Shown here: positions 1 to 11,193 of the stretch, in pieces
How positions within the stretch are numbered: position 1 is the first letter of the stretch
Layout: each line of letters begins with the position of its first letter
Assembly (NCBI GenBank): GCA_016800925.1
Contig: JABCPU010000354.1
Span: 1-64,000, forward strand
From: Suillus spraguei
Lineage: Eukaryota; Basidiomycota; Agaricomycetes; Boletales; Suillaceae
DNA length: 64,000 bases
Reading direction: 5' to 3'
The notes under the pieces: generated by a model
What the model was told of the DNA's origin: nothing
The model's input: the letters and a program-made list of their open reading frames with translations, nothing else
Databases searched by the model: none
Made by a program: the position numbers and the translations under genes

Positions 1-860
1 CACCGAGTGTCAAGTACCAAGACCCGGGACCCAAATCCCGAATTCCTGGCAGTGTAACAAGTGCCGAGTGCGGAACCAACCCCGAACCGAAACTTCAAAC
101 TTCAAAACTTGAAACTTGCAAAAATGTCTATCATGTAAATTTTCTATTTCCTTGCACAGTTCACCGAGTGTCAAGTACCAAGACCCGGACCGAATCCGAA
201 TTCCTGGCATGTAACAAGTGCCGAGTGCCAGAACTGACCCCCCCAAAAAAACTTCAAAATTGAAACTTGCAAAATCTGTATCATGTAAAATTTCTATTTC
301 CTTACACAGTTCACTGAGTGTCAAGTACCAAGACCCGGGACCCAAATCCCGAATTCCTGGCAGTGTAACAAGTGCCGAGTGCTGGAACACAACCCCGAAC
401 TCCGAAACTTAAACTTGAAACTTGAAACTTGCAAAGATGTCTAAGATGTAAATTTTCTATTTCCTTATACAGTTCACGAGTGTCAAGTACCAAGACTGAG
501 ACCCGAATCCTGAATTTCCTGGCAATGTAACAAGTGCCGAGTGCCAGACCTCGAACCCCAAACTTGAAACTTGAAACTCGCACAAATCTGTATCATGTAA
601 AATTTCTATTTCCTTATACAGTTCACCGAGTGTCAAGTACCAAAACCTGGAACCCAAATCCTGAATTCCTGGCAATGTAACAAGTGCCTCGTGCGGAACC
701 CGAACCCTAAACCCTGAACCCCAAAATTTGAAACTTTGAAACTTGAAACTTGAAACTGTTGCCAGGGTTTTGGGTCCCGGGTCTCGGTAGTTCACACTTT
801 GTGAGTTTCAAGTTTTGGGTTTCAAGTTTTGGCACTCAGCACTCAGGACTTGGCACTCAG
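1..860. repeat. GC-rich minisatellite, ~150-160 bp period
   Basis: Five copies of a block beginning CACCGAGTGTCAAGTACC start near 1, 162, 312, 475 and 624, giving spacings of 149-163 bp. Each block contains a CCCGAATTCCTGGCA-type stretch, a GTAACAAGTGCC box and a TTTCTATTTCCTT box. The vocabulary (GTGCCGAGTGC, ACTTGGCACTCAG) resembles the minisatellites at 52440-53545 and 59600-61370, which separate the TET and KDZ genes. Reading frames through it are artefacts of periodicity. Confidence 0.85.
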
Positions 861-879
861 TGATTCAATAATTTGCTTC

Positions 880-1066
880 TGGCAGAGGTAACTTTCATTG
901 AAAAAAATTGTATATACATCTATCACTATGCAATTATGTCCACCTCCTCACAAGACCCTTTAACCTTCACCTCAACATCCAGTTCAATCTCGACCATCTT
1001 ATCATGGATGCCCTCCTGTTGCTCCTCAATCATTTTTAAAGTTTTTCAATGTCTTATCATTGCATA
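880..1066 (-). pseudogene. Remnant resembling the end of the KDZ-unit gene
   Basis: Read on the minus strand, a short stretch encodes an acidic segment with the pattern EEQQEGIHDKM. It matches the pattern EEQDEGIHEKM near the C-terminus of the minus-strand gene at 53606-54046, and at DNA level it shares the run TCATGGATRCCCTC followed by TTGCTCCTC. As in the tandem units, it lies just beside a minisatellite. It is therefore probably the eroded 3' end of a third, older relative of that unit. No complete domain remains. Seen: local similarity and shared context. Inferred: common origin. Confidence 0.5.
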
Positions 1067-1173
1067 AATGGCCAGCCCTGCTCAGACATCAACAGTAGTA
1101 CACTCCCACATGTGTCATATGCAAAAGGATCAGTTGTATATAGGCCACAAATCTGATATGTCATGTTACAGGG

Positions 1174-1645
1174 TGTTACAATCGTACGTGCCCCTATTCA
1201 TTTTCTATTCATTTACCTTGTATATTACATAACATGACTCTGACTCATATGCTCAACGCATCTGTACTATAGTTGCCTTCCTTCTTTGGATACGCACTTA
1301 CATTCTCACACTTCTCTTGGTCTGTGCGCACATATTGGCCTATTTAAGCACAGTGTACTTGTAGTAGATTCCTACTTTAATCTTACTGGGTTTTACCTGG
1401 AATCTCCTTCGCTTAGGTCTCCAACCTAAGTCGTCTTGAATCGTCTCTAAGTCTAAGCACTCCTTAGCCTTAGTCTCTATTCTCGCGGATACCTCTTAGA
1501 CTTGTCTTTGAGGCTGAACCCTTGATCGTACTCGGAACGCGTTCCTTGTACTTTCACCTTGTTCTCTTTTGAACATTGTAAGAACTCCCAGCAGACCGTC
1601 TGTGTCTTTTCACTGTCGCTGGTGACGCCACCCCAGTTCGTAACA
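1174..1645 (+). repeat. LTR of palindromic element, left, 472 bp
   Basis: Starts TGTTACAATCGTACG and ends CAGTTCGTAACA, with TG...CA termini. It is colinear with the LTRs at 19985-20460 and 43859-44335. A TATA-like TATTTAAG lies near 1341. Confidence 0.92.
1340..1384 (+). promoter_or_regulatory. LTR core promoter and predicted RNA 5' end
   Basis: TATTTAAG at about 1341-1348 is followed ~26-33 bp later by ACTTTAATCTT (1374-1384). That 11-mer is the exact reverse complement of the sequence just inside the LTR (1647-1657). In Tf1/sushi elements the first 11 nt of the mRNA fold back onto the primer-binding site, so transcription probably starts at about 1374. The start site is inferred, not measured. 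Confidence 0.6.
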
Positions 1646-1657
1646 AAAGATTAAAGT
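1646..1657 (+). other. Self-complementary primer-binding site
   Basis: AAAGATTAAAGT directly follows the LTR end. It shows no obvious TGG-type tRNA 3'-end complement. Its bases 2-12 pair perfectly with ACTTTAATCTT at 1374-1384 within the LTR. The same site recurs inside the 5' LTR of the complete element (29407-29417). Confidence 0.65.
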
Positions 1658-1843
1658 CCATTTTGATCGTCGACTATCCAGTCTTCGACCCTGAACCCTG
1701 ATCGCTTAGATCAGCAGACTAGCGTACGCGTACGCTGAGCAGATTGTCAAGAGAAGCCCTCTGACAGAAGAAAGCCCTAACGGACAGCAAGACAGCGCGT
1801 GTAGGCACCGAGAAAGTATAACTCATCAGAAGAATCATCAACC

Positions 1844-4696
1844 ATGTCGACCAAAGAATTCGAATACAAGATCGGTCAACCGATTGGTTTTGATGGAGAT
1901 CGTGATAACTCTCGCGAGTTTATCCAGTCGTGCAATTGCACTTTGACATCAATGAAAAGCTTTACACCACCGACAAGCAGAAGATCATCTACATAACATC
2001 CTTCATGACCGAAAGAATGCCAAGTCTTGGAAGGAACAATTCCTTGAACACGCCCAATCTACCGACACTTCGGGACAAAAAGTTGGTTATGGGACGATGG
2101 TGGATTTTATGAAGAGCTTCAAAGAAGCATTCGAACCAGTGGATACCAAATGACCGCGCTTACACGCCTTAGAGATCTCAAACAAGGAACTGGAGATCTT
2201 CACACCTATGTCGCTGACTTTGAGGCACTTGCAGCCAAGGCTCATATCACCGATAACGCGACGAAGATCCAGTTCTTCCAAGACGGTCTTAATTGGGGTA
2301 TCCTTACAAAGCTTTTCAATACGGGAGATGTCTCCGAATATTCAGAGATGTTGTGTTGCAATGCGTTGCTATTGACAACGCCCATCATCGGCTTAACGCC
2401 ATGAGGACACGTCATGTCCACAACAGAAGAAGAAGAACTATGGGAATGCACGGTATATTCCGAACCGTGATTCCAACGCAATGGTCGTAGATCGAATCTC
2501 CGACATGGAGAGATCCGAATGCATGAAGAAAGGCAATGCTTCGGATGCAGAAAGACAGGACACCGCATCCATAATTGTCCTGACAGAAAGAAGAAGACCC
2601 CGCTCCGACAAACCGAAGTCAAAGGGAAGAAGAAGATGAAGAAACCGTAAGACGGATTGTGAGGATTTTTGACTTGGAGAAACAAAGACTCGACGTATGT
2701 TTCTCCCAATGTATACTAAGACTTGTACGCGCTGTAGGTGAAAGAAAAGAACTTCGTGTCCCTATCACCCTCCACTCGCGTACTCGTTGAAATCCGTCGA
2801 CACCACCGCTGTTATCGATTCAGGAGCAGCAGGAACATTCATCTCAGAAGAGTTTGTGAAACTCCATCAAATCACACGACGAAAACTCAAAGAACCATTT
2901 CGAGTTACAACGGCAGATGGAACCTCATAAAAGGAGGACCAATCACGCATTACTGCCTCCTAGTGGTCAAAATTGACGACGAACCATGTATGGAAAATTC
3001 AATATCACCAAACTAGGAAGGAGAGATCAAATCCTCCTTGGAATTCCATGGTTACGAGCAATGAACCCAATTATAGATTGGGCTGCTGAAACACTTGTCC
3101 TTTCACGGACAGAGAAATCAGATGAGATCGAAATCGATTGGATGAAGACGAAAGAAGAACGGGTTGCCCCGACTTTTCAACACCATACAGATGGCAACAT
3201 TCCCGTCTTCCGAAACCTTCATCGCTTCTCCTATTGATGCTCCTGAAGACCAGAACCAGAAGTACGAATGCCACGTACTACAGAACCCACTCCACGTGTA
3301 CAACTGCCGCGAGCAGTGTCACCGATTCCCCGCGCAGAGAAGCGCAAGAATGAATCTGAACCCGAGCATCGGGTCGGACAAGAACCTATTGAGCAACGGC
3401 CAATAGAAGAACAGAAGCAAGGAAAAGAAAACGGAAGAAGAACTCCCAGGCGAACACCAATGTACCGAAACTATCCAAGTTCTTCGTTCCCCCGAAAACT
3501 CTTTCAGCTTCAATGAAGAAATCCCGATAAGAAGAACCCGTGCCCTCGTTGATCCCAACGAGGATGATGACCAATTCGAACCATGAAGACGTCTGGCATG
3601 CACCAGAAGTACGCGAAATTTCCTCTTATGAACTAGGAGATGGAGAATTTCTTGTGGAATACGATACCGATGGAGTTAGCATGAGGATCATAGAAGAAGT
3701 ATCCATGGATACACCCTTGACACGTGATGGAACTTCTCAACTCGAACAATCCTCCACTACTCCACAATTCCTCTCCTCCTCCGAAATATAGTAACAAAGC
3801 TCAGGAATTCGCACGGAGAGAAGGAAAAGAAAAAGAAATCCTTCGAAGAATTGGTCCCGGATTATTTGCACGACTTCGCAGACGTCTTTGCTAAAGACGG
3901 ACTGAACAAACTACCCCCGAACGCCCTGGTATCGATCATCGGATCGACACCAAACCCGGTTTTATTCCTCGACGTCTAAGGTTTACCCGCTATCGGAAAA
4001 AGAACGCGCTGCTGTCAAAACGTTTATCGATGAAAACGTTGCGAAAGGTTTATCTCAGAATCGAAGTCACCTCAAGCAGTGGCTTCTTCTTTGTGGGAAA
4101 GAAGAGTGGAGAACTGCGTCCCTGTCAAGATTATCGCTACATCAATGATTGGACAGTCAAGAACGCATATCCGCTCCCACTCCCTATTTCCCTTGTCGCA
4201 CGTCTTCATAACGCACAGTTCTTTACGAAAATGGATATCCGGTCCGGTTATAACAAATTCGCATCCATCCTGATGATAGGTGGAAAGCTGCTTTTACCAC
4301 GGAATTTGGCCTCTTTGAACCGAACGTCATGTTCTTCGGCCTTTGCAATTCCCCAGCAACTTTTCAAGCATACATGAATCGCACCTTTCAACAAGAAATC
4401 AATGAAGGATGGATGGTTATCTATATGGACGATATCCTGATTTTCTCTACAACAATGGCAGAACACCGTGAACGGACCAGACGAGTTTTGATGAAAATAC
4501 GAAAAGAACACCTGTTCTTGAAACCGGAGAAATGCACCTTCGATGCAGAAGAAGTGGAATACCTCGGAATGATAATTCGCCCCGGACAAGTTGCTATGGA
4601 CACCGCCAAGACCAAGGGAATCTCCGAATGGCCAACCCGAAATCTGTAAAAGATGTTCGGTCATTCCTCGGTTTTGCAACTTCTACCGCACGTTCA
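1844..4696 (+). pseudogene. Left-arm gag-protease-RT, frameshifted
   Basis: The gag start (MSTKEFEYKIGQPIG) is at 1844. The gag zinc knuckle pattern C-x2-C-x4-H-x4-C lies near 2540-2590, the aspartic protease motif DSGAAGTF near 2818-2845, and reverse transcriptase at 3860-4696 with the catalytic YMDD at about 4424-4435. Many one-base indels relative to the right arm (for example a missing C in the gag start region near 1937) break the frame, so no full Gag or Pol can be made. Coding stops abruptly at the palindrome junction, just after the RT thumb region. Family knowledge: Gag packages the RNA, protease matures the polyprotein and RT copies it. Confidence 0.85.
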
Positions 4697-4794
4697 GTTC
4701 TTGAAGGTGTCCATACATTCGGTTGACCATTCAAAGGCCTTATCTTTCTTTGTCAAATCGATAAGGGGTCTGGCGATGTCAGAATAGTGGGAAA
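4697..4794 (-). other. Palindrome spacer and inversion junction
   Basis: This 98-bp single-copy loop continues the right arm's minus-strand pol sequence and has no counterpart in the left arm. At the left joint, the end of the left arm (CGTTCA) meets GTTCTTGAAGG. The complete element at ~26315 has TTTCAGTTCTTC at this point, so TTCA is a 4-bp microhomology at the joint. Such a joint fits template switching or fold-back synthesis. Confidence 0.8.
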
Positions 4795-7656
4795 TGAACG
4801 TGCGGTAGAAGTTGCAAAAACCGAGGAATGACCGAACATCTTTTACAGATTTCGGGATTGGCCATTCGGAGATTCCCTTGGTCTTGGCGGTGTCCATAGC
4901 AACTTGTCCGGGGCGAATTATCATTCCGAGGTATTCCACTTCTTCTGCATCGAAGGTGCATTTCTCCGGTTTCAAGAACAGTGTTCTTTTCGTATTTTCA
5001 TCAAAACTCGTCTGGTCCGTTCGGTGTTCTGCCATTGTTGTAGAGAAAATCAGGATATCGTCCATATAGATAACCATCCATCCTTCATTGATTTCTTGTT
5101 GAAAGGTGCGATTCATGTATGCTTGAAAAGTTGCTGGGGAATTGCAAGGCCGAAGAACATGACGTTCGGTTCAAAGAGGCCAAATTCCGTGGTAAAAGCA
5201 GCTTTCCACCTATCATCAGGATGGATGCGAATGTTGTTATAACCGGACCGATATCCATTTTCGTAAAGAACTGTGCGTTATGAAGACGTGCGACAAGGGA
5301 AATAGGGAGTGGGAGCGGATATGCGTTCTTGACTGTCCAATCATTGATGTAGCGATAATCTTGACAGGGACGCAGTTCTCCACTCTTCTTTCCCACAAAG
5401 AAGAAGCCACTGCTTGAGGTGACTTCGATTCTGAGATAAAGCCTTTCGCAACGTTTTCATCGATAAACGTTTTGACAGCAGCGCGTTCTTTTTCCGATAG
5501 CGGGTAGACCTTAGACGTACGAGGAATAAAACCGGGTTTGGTGTCGATCCGATGATCGATACCAGGGCGTTCGGGGGTAGTTTGTTCAGTCCGTCTTTAG
5601 CAAAGACGTCTGCGAAGTCGTGCAAATAATCCGGGACCAATTCTTCGAAAGGATTTCTTTTTCTTTTCCTTCTCGTCCGTGGCGAATTCCTGAGCTTTGT
5701 TACTATATTTCGGAGGAGGGGAGATGTGGAGTAGTTGGAGGATTGTTCGAGTTGAGAAGTTCCATCACGTGTCAAGGGTGTATCCATGGATACTTCTTCT
5801 ATGATCCTCATGCTAATCCATCGGTATCGTATTCCACAAGAAATTCTCCATCTCCTAGTTCATAAGAGGAAATTTCGCGTACTTCTGGTGCATGCCAGAC
5901 GTCATTCATGGTTCGAATTGGTCATCATCCTCGTTGGGATCAACGAGGGCACGGGTTCTTCTTATCAGGGATTTCTTCAATTGAAGCTGAAAGAGTTTTC
6001 GGGGGAACGAAGAACTTGGATAGTTTCGGTACATTGGTGCTTCGCCTGGGAGTTCTTCTTCCGGTTTCCTTTTTCCTTGCTTCTGTTCTTCTATTGGCCG
6101 TTGCTCAATAGGTTCTTGTCCGACCCGATGCTCGGGTTCAGATTCATTCTTGCGCTTCTCTGCGCGAGGGAATGGTGACACTGCTCGCGGCAATTGTACA
6201 CGTGGAGTGGGTTCTGTAGTACGTGGCATTCGTACTTCTGGTTCTGGTTCTTCAGGAACATCAATAGGAGAGCGATGAATGGTTTCGGAAGACGGGAATG
6301 TTGCCATCTGGTATGGTGGTTGAAAAGTCGGGCAACCCGTTCTTCTTTCGTCTTATCCAATCGATTTCGATTTCATCTGATTTCTCTGTCCGTGAAAGGA
6401 CAAGTGTTTCAGCAGCCCAATCTATAATTGGGTTCATTGCTCGTAACCATGGGATTCCAAGGAGATTTGATCTCTCCTTCCTAGTTTGGTGATGTTGAAT
6501 TTTCCATACATGGTTCGATCGTCATTTTGACCACTAGAAGCAGTAGTGCGTGATCGGTCCTCCTTTTATGAGAGTTCCATCTGCCGTTGTAACTCGAAAT
6601 GGTTCTTTGAGTTTTCGTCGTGTGATTTGATGGAGTTTCACAAACTCTTCTGAGATGAATGTTCCTGCTGCTCCTGAATCGATAACAGCGGTGGTGTCGA
6701 CGGATTTCAAGCGAGTACGCGAGTGGAGGGTGATAGGGACACGAAGTTCTTTTCTTTCACCTACAGCGCGTACAAGTCTTAGTAATACATTGGAGAAACA
6801 TACGTCGAGTCTTTGTTTCTCCAAGTCAAAAATCCTCACAATCCGTCTTACGGTTTCTTCATCTTCTTCTTCCTTTGACTTCGGTTTGTCGGAGTGGGGT
6901 CTTCTTCTTTCTGTCAGGACAATTATGGATGCGGTGTCCTGTCTTTCTGCATCCGAAGCATTGCCCTTTCTTCATGCATTCGGATCTCTCCATGTCGGAG
7001 ATTCGATCTACGACCATTGCATTGGAATCACGGTTCGGAATATACCGTGCATTCCCATAGTTCTTCTTCTTCTGTTGTGGAACATGACGTGTCCTCATGG
7101 CGTTAAGCCGATGATGGGCGTTGTCAATAGCAACGCATTGCAACACAACATCTCTGAATATTCGGAGACATCTCCCGTATTGAAAAGCTTTGTAAGGATA
7201 CCCCAATTAAGACCATCTTGGAAGAACTGGATCTTCGTCGCGTTATCGGTGATTGAGCCTTGGCTGCAAGTGCCTCAAAGTCAGCGACATAGGTGTGAAG
7301 ATCTCCAGTTCCTTGTTTGAGATCTCTAAGGCGTGTAAGCGCGGTCATTCTGGTATCCACTGGTTCGAATGCTTCTTTGAAGCTCTTCATAAAATCCACC
7401 ATCGTCCCATAACCAACTTTTTGTCCCGAAGTGTCGGTAGATTGGGCGTGTTCAAGGAATTGTTCCTTCCAAGACTTGGCATTCTTTCGGTCATGAAGGA
7501 TGTTATGTAGATGATCTTCTGCTTGTCGGTGGTGTAAAGCTTTTCATTGATGTCAAAGTGCAGATTGCACGACTGGATAAACTCGCGAGAGTTATCACGA
7601 TCTCCATCAAAACCAATCGGTTGACCGATCTTGTATTCGAATTCTTTGGTCGACAT
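4795..7656 (-). pseudogene. Right-arm gag-protease-RT, frameshifted
   Basis: This is the mirror copy of the left arm. Gag starts at 7656 (minus). The zinc knuckle CFGCRKTGHRIHNC lies near 6930-6975, the protease motif DSGAAGTF near 6660-6690, and RT runs to 4795 with YMDD at about 5055-5065. Frames are broken at places different from the left arm, so the breaks arose, or were miscalled, after the two halves separated. It reaches 98 bp further into pol than the left arm, through the spacer. Neither half encodes RNase H or integrase, so the element cannot be autonomous. Confidence 0.85.
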
Positions 7657-7853
7657 GGTTGATGATTCTTCTGGTGAGTTATACTTTCTCGGTGCCTACA
7701 CGCGCTGTCTTGCTGTCCGTTAGGGCTTTCTTCTGTCAGAGGGCTTCTCTTGACAATCTGCTCAGCGTACGCGTACGCTAGTCTGCTGATCTAAGCGATC
7801 AGGGTTCAGGGTCGAAGACTGGATAGTCGACGATCAAAAGGACTTTAATCTTT

Positions 7854-8323
7854 TGTTACGAACTGGGGTGGCGTCACCAGCGACAGTGAAAAGACACAGA
7901 CGGTCTGCTGGGAGTTCTTACAATGTTCAAAAGAGAACAAGGTGAAAGTACAAGGAACGGTTCCGAGTACGATCAAGGGTTCAGCCTCAAGACAAGTCTA
8001 AGAGGTATCCGCGAGAATAGAGACTAAGGCTAAGGAGTGCTTAGACTTAGAGACGATTCAAGACGACTTAGGTTGGAGACCTAAGCGAAGGAGATTCCAG
8101 GTAAAACCCAGTAAGATTAAAGTAGCGAATCTACTACAAGTACACTGTGCTTAAATAGGCCAATATGTGCGCACAGACCAAGAGAGCGTGAGAACGTAAG
8201 TGCGTATCCAAAGAGGAAGGCAACTATAGTACAGATGCGTTGAGCATATGAGTCAGAGTCATGTTACGTAATATACAAGGTAAATGAAGTAGAAAATGAA
8301 TAGGGGCACGTACGATTGTAACA
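7854..8323 (-). repeat. LTR of palindromic element, right, 470 bp
   Basis: Inverted copy of 1174-1645, bounded by TGTTACGAAC and GATTGTAACA. Against the left LTR it shows a few single-base indels and several CpG positions that read CpA in the left copy (for example ACGTAAC versus ACATAAC). The expected primer-binding sequence lies just inside it, at 7842-7853. Confidence 0.92.
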
Positions 8324-8342
8324 ACCATCCCAGTTCGTAACA
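8324..8342 (+). repeat. 19-bp LTR 3'-end stub
   Basis: ACCATCCCAGTTCGTAACA abuts the right LTR and matches the last ~18 bp of a plus-strand LTR (…CCACCCCAGTTCGTAACA). It may be what is left of the original 3' LTR of a plus-strand insertion that was later converted to the palindrome, or of an older solo LTR. Confidence 0.55.
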
Positions 8343-8351
8343 ATCATTGAG

Positions 8352-9594
8352 TTGGCAAAATCTCAACATAGCATTGTTAATGACTCACGTTCTGTTGACA
8401 TTGATACTCATGTCAACCTCAAATCCATAGCTCTCCTCAGTGCACTCATTGAATCACTCCTCACCCCATTCATCAATACAACACTCTCATTGTCTGATCA
8501 AATTCAGTATCTCAGTCATTATGTGCATCTCACCTTCACCTTCTTCCATGCTCACGGCATTCATTTATGTCATACCAACTCTATTATGACACTCAGACTG
8601 CAATCAAGAATGTCCTGTTCTGCTACACGAAGCAGCAGAACCTGGACCCAAATACTCTTCCTACCTTGGAGATGTCAGGGATAATCCTCTTGAGATTCTT
8701 TTTGAATGCACTCATATGATCGGGGGACATAATTCAGCATGTTCCTATGCTCAAGCCATTGACCATCTGGGTGCTGCAAAGGACATTGATGACATGTTCA
8801 AACATCATCCTGACCTTGATCTAGGTCACCACCGACTAGAACTCACACAACATGAAGGAGTTGATCATATCAATCATGAGATCTGGCAGGGTGATATAAT
8901 TGTGGGCCAATGTGATCTTCCTGTAGCATGGCACATGGGTGCTGAAGCTGCTCTCTCAATCCTTTCAATGTCCAAGATTGATCCAGCTCACTATTCATTT
9001 ACCGAATTTTTCAACAACTCCATCATTGACATGCTGCATCCGTTTGGGCAGAACAAATACCTCAGTATCACCACAGAAGAGGAGTTTGAGGATGTCAGTC
9101 ACATACCAGAGCTTCCTCCTCCCAATCCAATCACTCCAGCCTTGCAGCACCTAGAGACGGTATCAGCACCAGCAGAAGATCATGAGATAAGAGTGTATAG
9201 AGATTTGCTGGAAGGAGATGAGGAGGAACTCATGCTAACATTCCAGGAGGCATTGATTGATGAATCCCCTGCTAATGAACCTTCTGCTGCATCTTCTAGC
9301 CAACTCCTCACTGCAGATCCTCTGGCCCCTCCATTGCCACAGGGCCCTGGAATACACCCAGAAGATTATTTGCTGTATAACGGATACTGGATCCATAAGA
9401 AAACTATTTGCAGACTCATGGTCAACAAAGACTTTGTCTCAAAGTCCCTCAATTTATTGGAGCGTATTATACAAAAGTCGACAAATGCATTAATATATCT
9501 GCAGGTCATATCACAGACCATAACTTGTTTTTGGTGGGGGATATCTTCCTCATGCTCATTCAGTGTAGAGACTCAAGTCTCTGTGGCTGCATAG
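8352..9594 (+). pseudogene. C-terminal part of agaricomycete element-type protein, P-element-like tail
   Basis: Two reading frames join across a frameshift near 8640-8700. The first ends in a Leu/Ser-rich helical part. The second (from ~8670) runs about 300 aa with the block LEILFECTHMIGGHNS, then a conserved HHRLELTQHEGVDHI region, an acidic linker and WIHKKTICRLMVNKDF. The GGHNS block resembles the C-terminal RNase H-fold segment of P-element/THAP9-type transposases (LE-x-LF-x3-R-x2-GGHN). That placement is an inference from a short motif. I recognise the protein as a family repeated in mushroom genomes, of unknown function. The N-terminal half is absent because the palindromic element abuts it. 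Confidence 0.5.
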
Positions 9595-9785
9595 GAGGCA
9601 CATTCACAAGATTCCAACAGTATCACATTCCACCATCTGCTATCCAACTCCCATTATGTCTACTGTCAATTCTGCATAGGCGCACAACTTTCCCACACAA
9701 GGTGCTGCATTCCCACGTGTGCACCTTGCATGCACTCTGTCATGTTACATTGCGCACCATCCAGGAGTATCTGTCCATTGTCCAT

Positions 9786-10392
9786 TGTTACGAACTGGGG
9801 TGGCGTCACCAGCAACAGTGAAAAGACACAAACAGTCTGCTGGGAAGTTCTACAATGTCCAGAGAAGGACAAGGTGAAAGTACAAGGAACGCGTTCCGAG
9901 TACTATCAAGGGTTCAGCCTCAAAGATAAGTCTAAGAGGTTCTACGAGAATAGAGACTAAGGCTAAGGAGTTCTTAGACTTAGAGACAATTCAAGACGAC
10001 TAAAGATTGGAGATCTTTAGCGAAGAGGAATCCAGGTAAAACCCAGTAAGATTAAAGTAAGGAATCTACTACAAGTACACTGTGCTTATATAGGTATGTA
10101 TGTGCACACAGACCAGGTAACCATGAGAATATAACTGCATATCCTAATGTATCATACAAGCGTGTTGAGATGCATGAGTCAGAGATAAAGACATGGGTTT
10201 AGCATACACATACGCTAAACCGGTTAAGTTCGAGAACAGAGTCATGGGGAGTCATGACATCACATGATATGATGTACCAGTTGTAGTCATGTGATGTCTG
10301 ATGGAAGTGGAAGTGTCCGAGCAATAAGCTCCATATCACATGATATACAAGAATAGGAAGGAAAATGAATAGAGGCACGTACGACTGTAACA
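9786..10392 (-). repeat. Solo LTR, long variant (607 bp), TSD TCCAT
   Basis: Inverted LTR from TGTTACGAAC to GACTGTAACA. It is flanked by perfect 5-bp duplications TCCAT at 9781-9785 and 10393-10397. It is ~130 bp longer than the other LTRs because of extra sequence in the U3 part (about 10190-10335). That sequence has two inverted repeats, GGTTTAGC...GCTAAACC (10198-10223) and GACATCACATGA...TCATGTGATGTC (10256-10298). No internal element is present, so it arose by LTR-LTR recombination. Confidence 0.9.
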
Positions 10393-10397
10393 TCCAT

Positions 10398-11193
10398 CCA
10401 GTTCCTTGGTGCATCCCTTTCCATTTATTTTCTATATCAGATCATGCTTGGCATCATACAATTATTATTTTCATTATGGTCCCTTACTTACTTCACTTAC
10501 ATACATGGAGCGCTCCCTTTTCGGCTCCAAGTTCTGGAGGCGCACTTAGAGCGCCATGCTTGTTTGTATATAGGCATGTAGCTCCCATTTTTGAATATCT
10601 ATCTATCCATCACAAGTTAGTTCTGTGCTATGCATGTATCTGTCATTGTGAGCCCTAGCAGCAGTTATAGCTAGTGGCAATATCAGTATTTGTCTATTGT
10701 CCGTCTATTGTCCATCTATTGTCTGTCTATTGTCTTTCTATTGTCCGCCTATTGTCCGCTTATCATCCATCAATTTTTCGTCTTTGTCTCAGTTCACATC
10801 CTAACGCCATCTTTCTGCCTCTACCAACCTGCACGCTTCACATGATATCTTCCATGCTTTGCGCTACTGTTGCCTTTATTTTCCCATGCACGCCTTTATT
10901 GCCTTTCAACTAGGGTTGATCAGCTCACTCTGTGGATCTTGCTTTCCTTGCTTCCCTTAAGGGCCGAACATATCGCACAGCAATATTTCGACCAACATTT
11001 AGAGAGTTAGCCTTCAGCTTGCTTTCTTAGCTTTGCCTTACTAGCAGAGTTTGTTGATTGTCAGTAGAAGAGGTGCCTCTGAGCATCCAAATCTTCTCAC
11101 CTTCATTGGTCTAATCGCACACTATCTATTGGTGTTCTTCAGTCTACTACTGCAAGCCTCAATGGTGTCACTTGTACATCAATCAATGGAGTC
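10398..11193. other. No gene recognised; contains 11-bp tandem repeat
   Basis: AT-rich non-coding stretch with no domain-like reading frame. At 10691-10774 an 11-bp unit of the form TGTCYGTCTAT repeats about eight times with small changes. It might include an upstream part of the next gene, but I could not identify exons. Confidence 0.6.

Larger units (their letters stand above)
1174..8323. mobile_element. Palindromic Ty3/gypsy (chromovirus-like) element, head-to-head halves
   Basis: Two near-identical halves face each other. Each has an LTR, gag, protease and the first part of reverse transcriptase. The left arm is 1174-4696 (+), the right arm is 4795-8323 (-), and they are joined by a 98-bp spacer that continues the right arm. 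Both outer ends stop exactly at LTR termini (TGTTAC at the left, GTAACA at the right), and the flanking DNA is not inverted. No RNase H, integrase or chromodomain is present. No target-site duplication is seen (CAGGG left, ACCAT right). The arms differ by scattered single-base indels and some CpG changes. This is either a true rearranged insertion or an assembly fold-back. Confidence 0.85.

Noticed and set aside
1169..8328. Target-site duplication around the palindromic element
   Set aside because: CAGGG on the left and ACCAT on the right do not match. The other four insertions of this family have perfect 5-bp duplications, so absence here is real or the site was rearranged.
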